Positions 1 through 5,740 of a stretch of 5,905 bases of DNA are shown here, one piece after another. The number at the start of each line of letters is the position of its first letter. Position 1 is the first letter of the stretch. A program made the translations under genes and the position numbers. The notes under the pieces are model-generated. The model was not told the origin of the DNA and made no database searches. It saw only the letters and a list, made by a program, of their open reading frames with translations. Source of the stretch: Chitinophagaceae bacterium. Its GTDB lineage: Bacteria > Bacteroidota > Bacteroidia > Chitinophagales > Chitinophagaceae. The stretch spans positions 1-5,905 of the forward strand of contig CANJDY010000183.1 of assembly GCA_947472635.1 (NCBI GenBank), given 5' to 3'.

Positions 1-1254
1 AGTAGCGGGAGGCGTGTAGGTAATTGTTAACTGGCCGGGGGCTCCTGCTCCTCCAACACCAGCATAAGCAGCACCGGAACCACCACCACCAACGCCAGTA
101 GCAGTAACTCCATTAAAAGTTCCAGAAGCAGTAGTTGCTATTACATTTGAAGCACCATTACCAGCACCCGTGCCACCTGTACCACCTGAATAACTTGTGC
201 TTGCAGCACTAGGTAAAGTTCCATTGCCACCATTTCCTGAAGACTCAGCAGCACCACCACCAGTTCCACTTGAATTACCTGCTGTGGATGCCACATAAAA
301 TCCAGCGGTACCGGAACCTCCTTTATAGGTGGTAAAAGTACCCGTACCATTTACATTAGTGGTCACAAATGGATTTATATAAGCTGTTGCTGCTCCTTGT
401 ACAGTAAAGGTTCCACCAGTAATATTAACTGTAGGTGCAGTTGTATAACCAGAACCCACAGTAATAAATTTAACATAACCAAAACCAGCATTTGTAGAAG
501 CCGTTGCGGCAATACCTGCATAAGTAAGTACTGCTGTACCATTACCGTTATTAACAGAAGTAGAAGTAGCTGTTGGAGCAATAGTACCAGCACCAGCACC
601 CGAAGAAATCGAAGTCACTGTGTATAGGTTTGCACCAGAAAAAACTTGTTCATTTAATACATAAGTATCACCAGAAACCCATTGTTTACCAATAACTATT
701 GTTGGAGCAACTGTGTATGCACCAGCGGTAATTACAATAGCCGAAAGATTACCTCCCGCATTAGTTCCACCCCAACCATTTGTATAAGCTGCTGTACCTA
801 ATTGTCCACCTGTTCCACCTGAAACGGATATTAAAGTTAGAGCTACAGTTTGATCGACAAAAGAAGTGGTTCCGCCAATACCTCCATAACCAAATGCGGT
901 TGTATTTGCTCCAGCAATACCTCCCGCACCAATATTAACATTATAAGTACGACCTGGAATTACGGTAACAGCGGTTTGTTTGGCATAGTTTCCACCAGCA
1001 CCACCACCACCTACATAAATTCTGGTGTTTGAAGATGCTCCTCCTCCTCCTCCTCCACCACTCCAGGCTTCTACCTGAATAGAAGTTACCCCGGTTGGGC
1101 AGGTCCATGTAAAACTCGGACTACTCGCATTAAAAGTAGTTACTATTGGCGTTTGCCCCCAGCTATTGCCGCCCAGCATCAAAAGACTAAGCAAGGTAAT
1201 GATTGCAGCAAAGTATTTGGTGGATGTCATGATTTTTAATATTGGATTTTTCAT
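1..1254 (-). CDS. Secreted glycine-rich surface protein, N-terminal 418 residues (runs off left edge)
   Basis: An open frame with no stop runs from ATG at 1254 to the left edge. Residues 1-33 form a Sec signal peptide: lysines near the start, a hydrophobic core around 16-28, and probable cleavage after Ser-Trp-Gly33 before QTP. A glycine-rich domain follows, opening with FTWTCPTGVTSIQVEAW (48-64) and a seven-glycine run (66-72), and ending near 414 with GQLTITYT. This resembles the Gly_rich_2-type domains common in Bacteroidota surface proteins (recalled, not searched). Residues about 170-293 look like an insertion: two GxxYTxAPT motifs (near 178 and 268) flank a segment with GANLYTVT (207-214). 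The missing C-terminus may carry a type IX secretion tail, but that is outside the window. A second in-frame ATG at 1230 (Met9) would also leave a signal peptide. Codons are AT-rich (GGT, GGA, ACT). The cellular role is unknown; adhesion or a surface structure is a guess. Confidence 0.85.
   Translation of the reverse strand, partial: MKNPILKIMTSTKYFAAIITLLSLLMLGGNSWGQTPIVTTFNASSPSFTWTCPTGVTSIQVEAWSGGGGGGGASSNTRIYVGGGGAGGNYAKQTAVTVIPGRTYNVNIGAGGIAGANTTAFGYGGIGGTTSFVDQTVALTLISVSGGTGGQLGTAAYTNGWGGTNAGGNLSAIVITAGAYTVAPTIVIGKQWVSGDTYVLNEQVFSGANLYTVTSISSGAGAGTIAPTATSTSVNNGNGTAVLTYAGIAATASTNAGFGYVKFITVGSGYTTAPTVNITGGTFTVQGAATAYINPFVTTNVNGTGTFTTYKGGSGTAGFYVASTAGNSSGTGGGAAESSGNGGNGTLPSAASTSYSGGTGGTGAGNGASNVIATTASGTFNGVTATGVGGGGSGAAYAGVGGAGAPGQLTITYTPPAT
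1039..1056. repeat. (TCC)6 trinucleotide tract coding polyglycine
   Basis: Six uninterrupted TCC triplets on the plus strand (GGA codons on the coding strand) encode six of the seven consecutive glycines at residues 66-72 of the glycine-rich protein. Slippage here would change glycine number without breaking the frame. Confidence 0.8.
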
Positions 1255-1312
1255 AAAAATTAGCATTTAATCGTTAATATTTTTACAGCATTTTTTACAA
1301 TTTCTTGTGGGC

Positions 1313-1340
1313 GGCTTTCGGCATAGCCATTGCCGAAGCC
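1313..1340 (-). terminator. Stem-loop at the end of the kdgF-like gene, possible terminator
   Basis: On the minus strand GGCTTCGGCA, a 7-nt loop and TGCCGAAAGCC form a 10-bp GC-rich stem with one bulged base. It begins on the last base of the cupin TAG stop codon. No U-run follows on the minus strand, so it is not a textbook intrinsic terminator; it may instead protect the 3' end of the transcript. It lies between the alginate genes and the glycine-rich gene, which suggests that the latter is a separate transcription unit. Confidence 0.45.
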
Positions 1341-1687
1341 TATTTTACAAAGTCTTCCCGCATCGGGTTAAACACATCTACCAGCATACCGGCTTCCATG
1401 CATACCACCCCATGCACCACATTGGGGCTGGCGTAAAATGCATCGCCATCTTTGAGTATCTTTTTTTCGCCTCCAATCTCCACCTCAAACACACCACCCT
1501 GCACATGCGATATCTGTGAATGGTAATGATGGTGCAGCGTGCCGATGGAGCCCGTTGCAAACTTTACTTTTACTACCATCAGGTCATCATTGAATGCCAT
1601 CACTTTTCGCTGTATCCCATCTCCCAATTCTTCCCATGCCAGCTTACCGTCTTCAATAAATGTGGTCCCGTTTTCAACTGTACTCAT
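1340..1687 (-). CDS. kdgF: KdgF-like cupin, unsaturated uronate ring-opening protein
   Basis: This 115-residue single-domain cupin has no signal peptide, so it should be cytoplasmic. The first cupin motif is GTLHHHYHSQISHV (49-62) with candidate metal ligands His52, His54 and Gln58. The second is DGDAFYASPNVVHGV (80-94) with His92. The HxHxxxQ arrangement, in place of the usual glutamate, and the PNVVHG ending fit the KdgF group. KdgF proteins speed conversion of 4,5-unsaturated uronates, released by pectate or alginate lyases, into the linear keto sugar. The gene starts 40 nt after the stop of the PL17-type lyase on the same strand, which implies an operon and alginate as substrate. The ATG at 1687 is preceded by an AT-rich spacer without Shine-Dalgarno, normal for Bacteroidota. 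Many small cupins look alike, so the KdgF label rests partly on context; a generic cupin_2 protein is the alternative. Confidence 0.8.
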   Translation of the reverse strand: MSTVENGTTFIEDGKLAWEELGDGIQRKVMAFNDDLMVVKVKFATGSIGTLHHHYHSQISHVQGGVFEVEIGGEKKILKDGDAFYASPNVVHGVVCMEAGMLVDVFNPMREDFVK

Positions 1688-1727
1688 AACTTTTTACTTG
1701 TTTTTTTTATGTATGTTTTAATTATTT

Positions 1728-3926
1728 TTATTTCATCTGCTTTCCGTCATACCATACCCTGCTAGGTCCCTCCCACTGCAAGTTGAGCCCGGCCTTGCTC
1801 ACCGCATGTTTTGCCTCTGCATCAAAATTTTGATTGCACTGCGCCACCCATAATTTTTTTCCCTCCACCCATATTTCTGCCACCGTGATGTCGGCATCGT
1901 TTTGCAACAATTTTATCTGCTTCACCCCCGGATACGAATGGGTACTAAACTCATTGACCGGATCAAAATTTCCGTGTATCTCCAGCACATTTACAAAGAC
2001 TTGGTTGCTGCCCCTTTTACGAATAATAAACGATGGCTCATGCCGCAGGTTAAAGTTGGGGTCGCCGGCTCCCGAGCGCGTAAAGAAAAGCTCCGCCGCA
2101 TCCGTCACCAAGGAAGACACCGAATAATAAGTGTTATGATTTAAAAAAGTAAACTGCACCGTAGTATCTACTACCTTGGCAGCCGCCTCCTTCCAGATAA
2201 ACTGGTACCCGTTTTTAGCACCCAGCGTTTGTTGGCTGCTGGTGCTGGCGGTGTAGGTAAAATTGGTATTGATCAGCTGCCCATTGTACTGAAAAGGAAG
2301 ATCGTACTGGTGCTCTTTAGAAGCGCCCACATTAAAAATATCCACCACTAGTTTTTTACCGTCGGGCAATTGCAGCATATACGCCGTGCGCTGCAAGTGT
2401 ACGCCAGGATAGGCATTGTCTTCGCGTGCAGCCACCACCATCGCTGCTGGATGACTGATTTCTGAAAAAAGTTTTTGTGAATGGTACAATTCACCAATCT
2501 TTGAATCGCCATTGAAATGACTGGTTTCATCTACCACCATCGTATTGTGTGCAATGGTTTGTGCTGCATACTGTGTATTCTCGGGCAAATACCGACCACC
2601 GAATTTTTGCTCTATACCGATAAACCGCGCAGAGCCATAATCCTGTATCACTTCATTGCCCTTATCAAAAAGATTAATATTGAGTTTATCAAAATGCCCA
2701 TGCGTAAGTCCCTGCGAAGTAAACTTAAAAAGCAAAGTGGTAAGGTTGGCTTCCTTTCCATTTCTCAACATACTCACACCGCCCTCATCGCCTTTTACCC
2801 CGTCATAACTTTCGAGGGTGGTATAAGGATAGTAGGGAGAAATGTTTTTATTATTGGCGATCGCTGCTGCAATGGCTACACCGCCCTTGTTGAGCATCAC
2901 CGTCTGTTGCTTGTTGGCCACCGTCAGCAAACCTTCATTGCTGCCATAGGCCGTCCAGGCAATGTCAATGGCTGTTACCAGCTCATTGGTGGTATAATCT
3001 TTTTCCTTCAATGCATCATTGAGCGGAAAAAAAGAACCGTTGAGATTGGTTTGCTGCAAGCAGGTCATGAGGGCCTTTTGCAAAATTTTATTGCGGTGGT
3101 CAAATATTTTTAATGCTGGTTGTGTATTGTTGAGTGCCGATGCAAAAAGCATGTACGGCAAAATAGCATAGCGCACATAATAGGGCCCTTCGGTATAATA
3201 ACCATCGGGCGAAAACAGATTGTCCATCTGTGCAATGAAACCAGCCTTGCCATCTTTTTGAGTGCCATACAAGGCCATATCGATATAGTCTTTGTTATGA
3301 CTGGCAATGCCAATAATACCTACGCCGGCGCTGGCCCATACAGCATGGTTGTGCAGTAGATTAAACCAATCCTTGAGGTCTTTGGTAAAATAATCTACTT
3401 CGGGTTTAAAGGCACCCTGCTCGATGGTATTTTTTTCGGCGGCGGAAAGCGTGTTGTACACTAGGTCGTAGGCCATTCCCGTATACACCATCCAGTTAGC
3501 ATCATTGAGCGACTGCCAAAAAAGTCGGCCGGGATAAGGGCTGGTAGCCTGCGGATGATTTTTGAGCGTAGGATTCAACAAGGCATATTTCAACAACATT
3601 TTTTTTACCAATTCTGCATATTGACTATTGCCGGTGAGGTTGTACAACAAGCCACTGTTGAACATCAGCATATAATTACTCTTGTGCTTATCGTGTGTAT
3701 AGCCACCTGCAGGGTCTTTGGGAAAAGGCACATCCACCTCTTTGCCAATCCATTCATCTACACTCTTTTTAATTTCGCTGTACGATTTGCTGAGCAAAGG
3801 ATATTTTGTAATGCCTGCCTTTACCGAAGCGGCTTCGGCAGCAGTAAAAAAAGTAAGGGGGTGCTGCTGTGCACTTGCCGTTGCAGACATCCAAAGCAAT
3901 CCAGTAATAAGTAGCAATCGAAACAT
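1728..3926 (-). CDS. PL17-family oligoalginate lyase (heparinase II/III-like fold), periplasmic
   Basis: This 732-residue protein matches the size of characterised PL17 enzymes such as Alg17c (about 736). Residues 1-19 are a signal peptide ending in ASA before QQ; there is no lipobox cysteine. An alpha/alpha-barrel lyase domain covers roughly 25-360 and a heparinase II/III-like beta domain roughly 380-600. From memory of the Alg17c structure, its catalytic Asn201, His202, Tyr258 and Tyr450 correspond to Asn193, His194 (LLHNHAVW), Tyr250 (TEGPYY) and Tyr446 (GGRY). The zinc ligands His415, Asp433 and His464 correspond to His411 (THGHFD), Asp429 (VIQDYGS) and His460 (TIAHNT). All are present with consistent offsets, so the enzyme should be active. 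PL17 enzymes act exolytically on alginate oligomers and release unsaturated monomer. The gene heads an operon with the KdgF-like cupin and is divergent from a LacI-type regulator. Whether it prefers mannuronate or mixed oligomers cannot be read from sequence. Confidence 0.92.
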   Translation of the reverse strand: MFRLLLITGLLWMSATASAQQHPLTFFTAAEAASVKAGITKYPLLSKSYSEIKKSVDEWIGKEVDVPFPKDPAGGYTHDKHKSNYMLMFNSGLLYNLTGNSQYAELVKKMLLKYALLNPTLKNHPQATSPYPGRLFWQSLNDANWMVYTGMAYDLVYNTLSAAEKNTIEQGAFKPEVDYFTKDLKDWFNLLHNHAVWASAGVGIIGIASHNKDYIDMALYGTQKDGKAGFIAQMDNLFSPDGYYTEGPYYVRYAILPYMLFASALNNTQPALKIFDHRNKILQKALMTCLQQTNLNGSFFPLNDALKEKDYTTNELVTAIDIAWTAYGSNEGLLTVANKQQTVMLNKGGVAIAAAIANNKNISPYYPYTTLESYDGVKGDEGGVSMLRNGKEANLTTLLFKFTSQGLTHGHFDKLNINLFDKGNEVIQDYGSARFIGIEQKFGGRYLPENTQYAAQTIAHNTMVVDETSHFNGDSKIGELYHSQKLFSEISHPAAMVVAAREDNAYPGVHLQRTAYMLQLPDGKKLVVDIFNVGASKEHQYDLPFQYNGQLINTNFTYTASTSSQQTLGAKNGYQFIWKEAAAKVVDTTVQFTFLNHNTYYSVSSLVTDAAELFFTRSGAGDPNFNLRHEPSFIIRKRGSNQVFVNVLEIHGNFDPVNEFSTHSYPGVKQIKLLQNDADITVAEIWVEGKKLWVAQCNQNFDAEAKHAVSKAGLNLQWEGPSRVWYDGKQMK

Positions 3927-4235
3927 GTATAGTATTTATGGTGGCTCAAAAAAATCCACCGGTTTGGTTAGTCATATTATTTCGGCTCCTCACTGCTTTC
4001 AGGGCTCCTTTCTGTATCCTTGAGAAGCGGTGAAAAAAATTCCGAAAAGTAATATTAGGTGGAATTGTAATCGGCTCATTTTTAGAGCCTATTAAATAAT
4101 ATTAAATTTTAGGGCTTTTTGGTAAGCTTTATCGCAACTATTGCCCATTATGGTAGAATTTATCTAATTTAATGGCACCGGTAACGTTTCCGGCAACGCT
4201 GCCGGTATTATCGTAATTGTTTTAACGCTAGCTTT
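3927..4235. promoter_or_regulatory. Divergent intergenic region between lyase and LacI-type regulator
   Basis: These 309 bp hold no credible gene. The strongest element is the palindrome at 4177-4206. For the regulator, TTG at 4141-4143 and TAATTTAA at 4165-4172 roughly fit the Bacteroidota -33/-7 pattern (TTG, then TAnnTTTG); the start would fall on the palindrome, but the match is poor. For the lyase, TACTTTTC at 4051-4044 on the minus strand resembles a -7 box without a convincing -33 partner. If that is right, the lyase has a leader of over 100 nt. The leader carries a direct repeat AGGAGCC (4009-4003 and 3990-3984) and a weak GGTGG/CCACC hairpin at 3940-3960. No strong Shine-Dalgarno precedes either start. 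The promoter assignments are tentative. Confidence 0.5.
4177..4206. promoter_or_regulatory. Probable LacI-family operator (30-bp imperfect palindrome)
   Basis: Twelve of fifteen base pairs are symmetric about the centre between 4191 and 4192. The core is CGTTTCCGGCAACG, with outer arms ACCGG and CCGGT. An even-length palindrome with a central CpG is the usual form of LacI-family operators, where the hinge helix inserts at the central step. It ends 29 nt before the regulator ATG, a position suited to autorepression. It is about 250 bp from the lyase start, so direct repression of the lyase from this site would depend on where that promoter lies. Confidence 0.65.
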
Positions 4236-5297
4236 ATGGCTTCAAATAAAAATCCCTTCATGGAAAAACCGGCCACCATTAAAGACATTGCCAAGCAGCT
4301 CAATATTTCCCTTTCCACGGTTTCTAGGGCCTTGCGCAATGCATCGGATGTGAATATTGACACCCGAAATGCGGTGAAGGCTTTATCCGAAGAATTGAAT
4401 TACCAACCCAATCGGCTGGCACTAAGTTTGCGCCAAAAGCAAACGCATACCATTGGTGTAATTGTTCCCAACCTGGATTATGTATTGTCGATGATGGTGC
4501 GCGGCATTGATGAAGTAGCGCTGGAAGCGGGCTACACCGTAATGGTTTGCCAAAGCAATGAATCCTTTGGAAGAGAAATACTCAACACCAGCCGATTGCT
4601 GGATAGCTTGGTGGATGGCTTTATCATCTCGGTATCGAGCGAAACCAAATCATTTGAACATTTTAAAAAAATACAAGAAAGAAATATTCCCATGGTGGTT
4701 TTTGACCGCGTTACCCCCGATCTAATAGCGCCCAGTGTGCGCATTGATAATGAAGAAGGAGGGTTTATTGCCACGGAACATTTGTTGGAACAGGGATTCA
4801 AACGCATCGCCGTATTGGCTGGACCCAAAAATCTAGGGGTGAGCAATAAGCGGGTGGAGGGCTACCTAAACGCGCTAAAAAAACACCAAATCAAAAAAGA
4901 GGATAGCCTCATTATTCACTGCGACTTCAACCAAGACTACGCCTATTTTGCGACTCTCGAATTGCTGGCAATGAAAAACCGTCCCGATGCCATCTTCACC
5001 ATCAGTGACCGTATGGCCATTGGTGCCATGCTGGCCATCAAGGAAAAGGGCTTGCAAATGCCGGAAGACATTGGGCTGGTAGGTTTCAACAATGAGCCGG
5101 TGGTAAGTTTGGTGACACCAGAAATATCTAGTGTGGAGATGCCCTGCTTTGAACTCGGAAAGGCGGCAGCAAAACTTTTTATAGAAACCATGCACCACAA
5201 AGAAAACATGAATGCAGTGGAGCAGGTGTTAAAACCAAAATTATTTATCCGAGCCTCTTCGCAAAGGATCGCCCCTAAAAAAGGCGGATCAAAATAA
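4236..5297 (+). CDS. LacI-family transcriptional regulator, probable alginate-locus regulator
   Basis: This complete 353-residue LacI/GalR protein has a helix-turn-helix at 14-33 (TIKDIAKQLNISLSTVSRAL) and a hinge region YQPNRLALSLR (56-66), where Leu65 matches the leucine that LacI-type proteins insert into the operator centre. The periplasmic-binding-protein-like sensor domain (about 71-342) shows IGVIVPNL, DGFII, VVFDR, VRIDNEEGGF, PDAIFTISDRMAIGAM, EDIGLVGFNNEP and a final LFIRASS. The family binds small sugars or sugar acids and releases DNA, or less often activates. The inducer is not readable from sequence; an unsaturated uronate or a KDG-pathway intermediate would fit the divergent lyase operon. 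The start at 4236 is not certain: Met9 at 4260 gives MEKPATIKDIAK, the more typical family N-terminus, and neither ATG has a Shine-Dalgarno. The stop TAA is followed by repeats rather than another gene. Confidence 0.93.
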   Translation: MASNKNPFMEKPATIKDIAKQLNISLSTVSRALRNASDVNIDTRNAVKALSEELNYQPNRLALSLRQKQTHTIGVIVPNLDYVLSMMVRGIDEVALEAGYTVMVCQSNESFGREILNTSRLLDSLVDGFIISVSSETKSFEHFKKIQERNIPMVVFDRVTPDLIAPSVRIDNEEGGFIATEHLLEQGFKRIAVLAGPKNLGVSNKRVEGYLNALKKHQIKKEDSLIIHCDFNQDYAYFATLELLAMKNRPDAIFTISDRMAIGAMLAIKEKGLQMPEDIGLVGFNNEPVVSLVTPEISSVEMPCFELGKAAAKLFIETMHHKENMNAVEQVLKPKLFIRASSQRIAPKKGGSK

Positions 5298-5312
5298 GTT
5301 GGTTTGTAGGAA

Positions 5313-5333
5313 TTGAGTAGCGCATCGACTCAA
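5313..5333 (+). terminator. Small stem-loop after the regulator gene, weak terminator candidate
   Basis: TTGAGT and ACTCAA are perfect inverted repeats of 6 bp around a 9-nt loop, starting 16 nt after the regulator stop codon. No T-run follows, so termination is only a possibility suggested by position. Confidence 0.3.
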
Positions 5334-5350
5334 CGTAACCGCAATCCAAT

Positions 5351-5424
5351 ATTCCCAGCAACGTCTCTCTTAATCAAACATTCCCAGCAACGTCACCGCA
5401 ATCCAACATTCCCAGTAACGTCTC
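5351..5424 (+). repeat. Three tandem copies of a 28-29 bp repeat
   Basis: ATTCCCAGCAACGTC starts at 5351 and 5380, and ATTCCCAGTAACGTC at 5408, giving periods of 29 and 28 bp. The 10-11 bases before the first and third copies (GCAATCCAAT and GCAATCCAAC) are also nearly identical. The third copy doubles as the left arm of the first hairpin unit. Confidence 0.8.
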
Positions 5425-5475
5425 CCGAGCATAACCGCCGTGAAACAATTCTTTTCCCGGGGACGTTGCTAGGAA
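5408..5475. repeat. Single-hairpin repeat unit (short form)
   Basis: The left arm TTCCCAGTAACGTC (5409-5422) and right arm GACGTTGCTAGGAA (5462-5475) are inverted copies matching at 12 of 14 positions. The interior CTCCCGAGCATAACCGCCGTG...TTTTCCCGGGG is shared with the two longer units downstream. This unit lacks the 105-bp segment present in them. Confidence 0.75.
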
Positions 5476-5495
5476 GATGCGGGGCGTAACAGCTT

Positions 5496-5537
5496 ATTCC
5501 CAGCAATATCCCCGCAATTCAACATTCCCAGCAACGT
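5496..5537 (+). repeat. Two further copies of the 28-bp repeat
   Basis: ATTCCCAGCAATATC starts at 5496 and ATTCCCAGCAACGTC at 5524, a 28-bp period. The link between them, CCCGCAATTCAAC, resembles the link in the 5351-5424 array. A single copy occupies the matching place before the last unit (5727), so copy number varies between units. Confidence 0.7.
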
Positions 5538-5696
5538 CTCCCGAGCATAACTGCCGTGATACAATTCTTTTCCCGGGGACGTTGCGTCGAAATTCCCATA
5601 CCATTTCAACACGAAAATTTCACACTGAATCGACGCAACGTCCCATGGATGCAGTACTATAAAAGAAAGCAAATGCCATGGAGACGTCGCTGGGAA
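5525..5696. repeat. Double-hairpin repeat element, complete copy with terminal inverted repeats
   Basis: The terminal inverted repeats are 17 bp (5525-5541 against 5680-5696) and match at 16 positions. Inside are alternating motifs: GCAACGTC at 5531, GACGTTGC at 5578, GCAACGTC at 5635 and GACGTCGC at 5683. This makes two modules of 55 and 56 bp. The second can form a long stem, GCAACGTC plus CCATGG (5635-5648) against CCATGG plus GACGTCGC (5676-5690), with one bulge. The size and palindromic layout recall MITEs or REP/BIME elements. No transposase and no clear target duplication are visible. Confidence 0.7.
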
Positions 5697-5740
5697 GATG
5701 CGGGGCGGACCATCCCAAGACAGCTTATTCCCAGCAAAGT
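5538..5740 (+). repeat. 203-bp direct repeat unit, first copy
   Basis: From CTCCCGAG at 5538 the sequence is repeated from 5741 with a period of 203 bp. About 158 of the 165 bases that can be compared inside the window are identical; the seven differences are six transitions and one C/G change. The last part (5703-5740) links to the next unit and contains one more ATTCCCAGCAAAGTC motif. Confidence 0.85.
5576..5644. repeat. Perfect 15-bp inverted repeat, 39-nt spacer
   Basis: GGGACGTTGCGTCGA (5576-5590) is the exact reverse complement of 5630-5644. It could fold as a stem that competes with the two flanking hairpins, because it uses the right arm of the first module and the left arm of the second. 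Confidence 0.8.

Noticed and set aside
141..1032. Small frames on both strands inside the glycine-rich gene
   Set aside because: They are out of frame with, or antisense to, a continuous 418-codon frame that has a signal peptide and a recognisable glycine-rich domain.
2517..3113. 198-residue plus-strand open frame
   Set aside because: It lies entirely antisense to the PL17-type lyase, whose catalytic residues and length are intact. It has low-complexity shadow composition and no recognisable domain.
3958..3963. ACCGGT near the lyase start as a second operator
   Set aside because: Symmetry stops after 6 bp and it lacks the CGTT/AACG arms of the palindrome at 4177-4206.
4532..5209. Minus-strand frames of 88-107 residues
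   Set aside because: They are antisense to a complete LacI-family gene with all its family motifs and show no recognisable protein features.
5351..5537. CRISPR-like array
   Set aside because: The conserved part is only about 15 bp, the intervening 13-14 bp are too short and too similar to be spacers, and no cas gene is present.
5525..5696. Insertion sequence
   Set aside because: The element has terminal inverted repeats but only 172 bp, no transposase frame and no clear target-site duplication, so only a non-autonomous or REP-like element can be argued.
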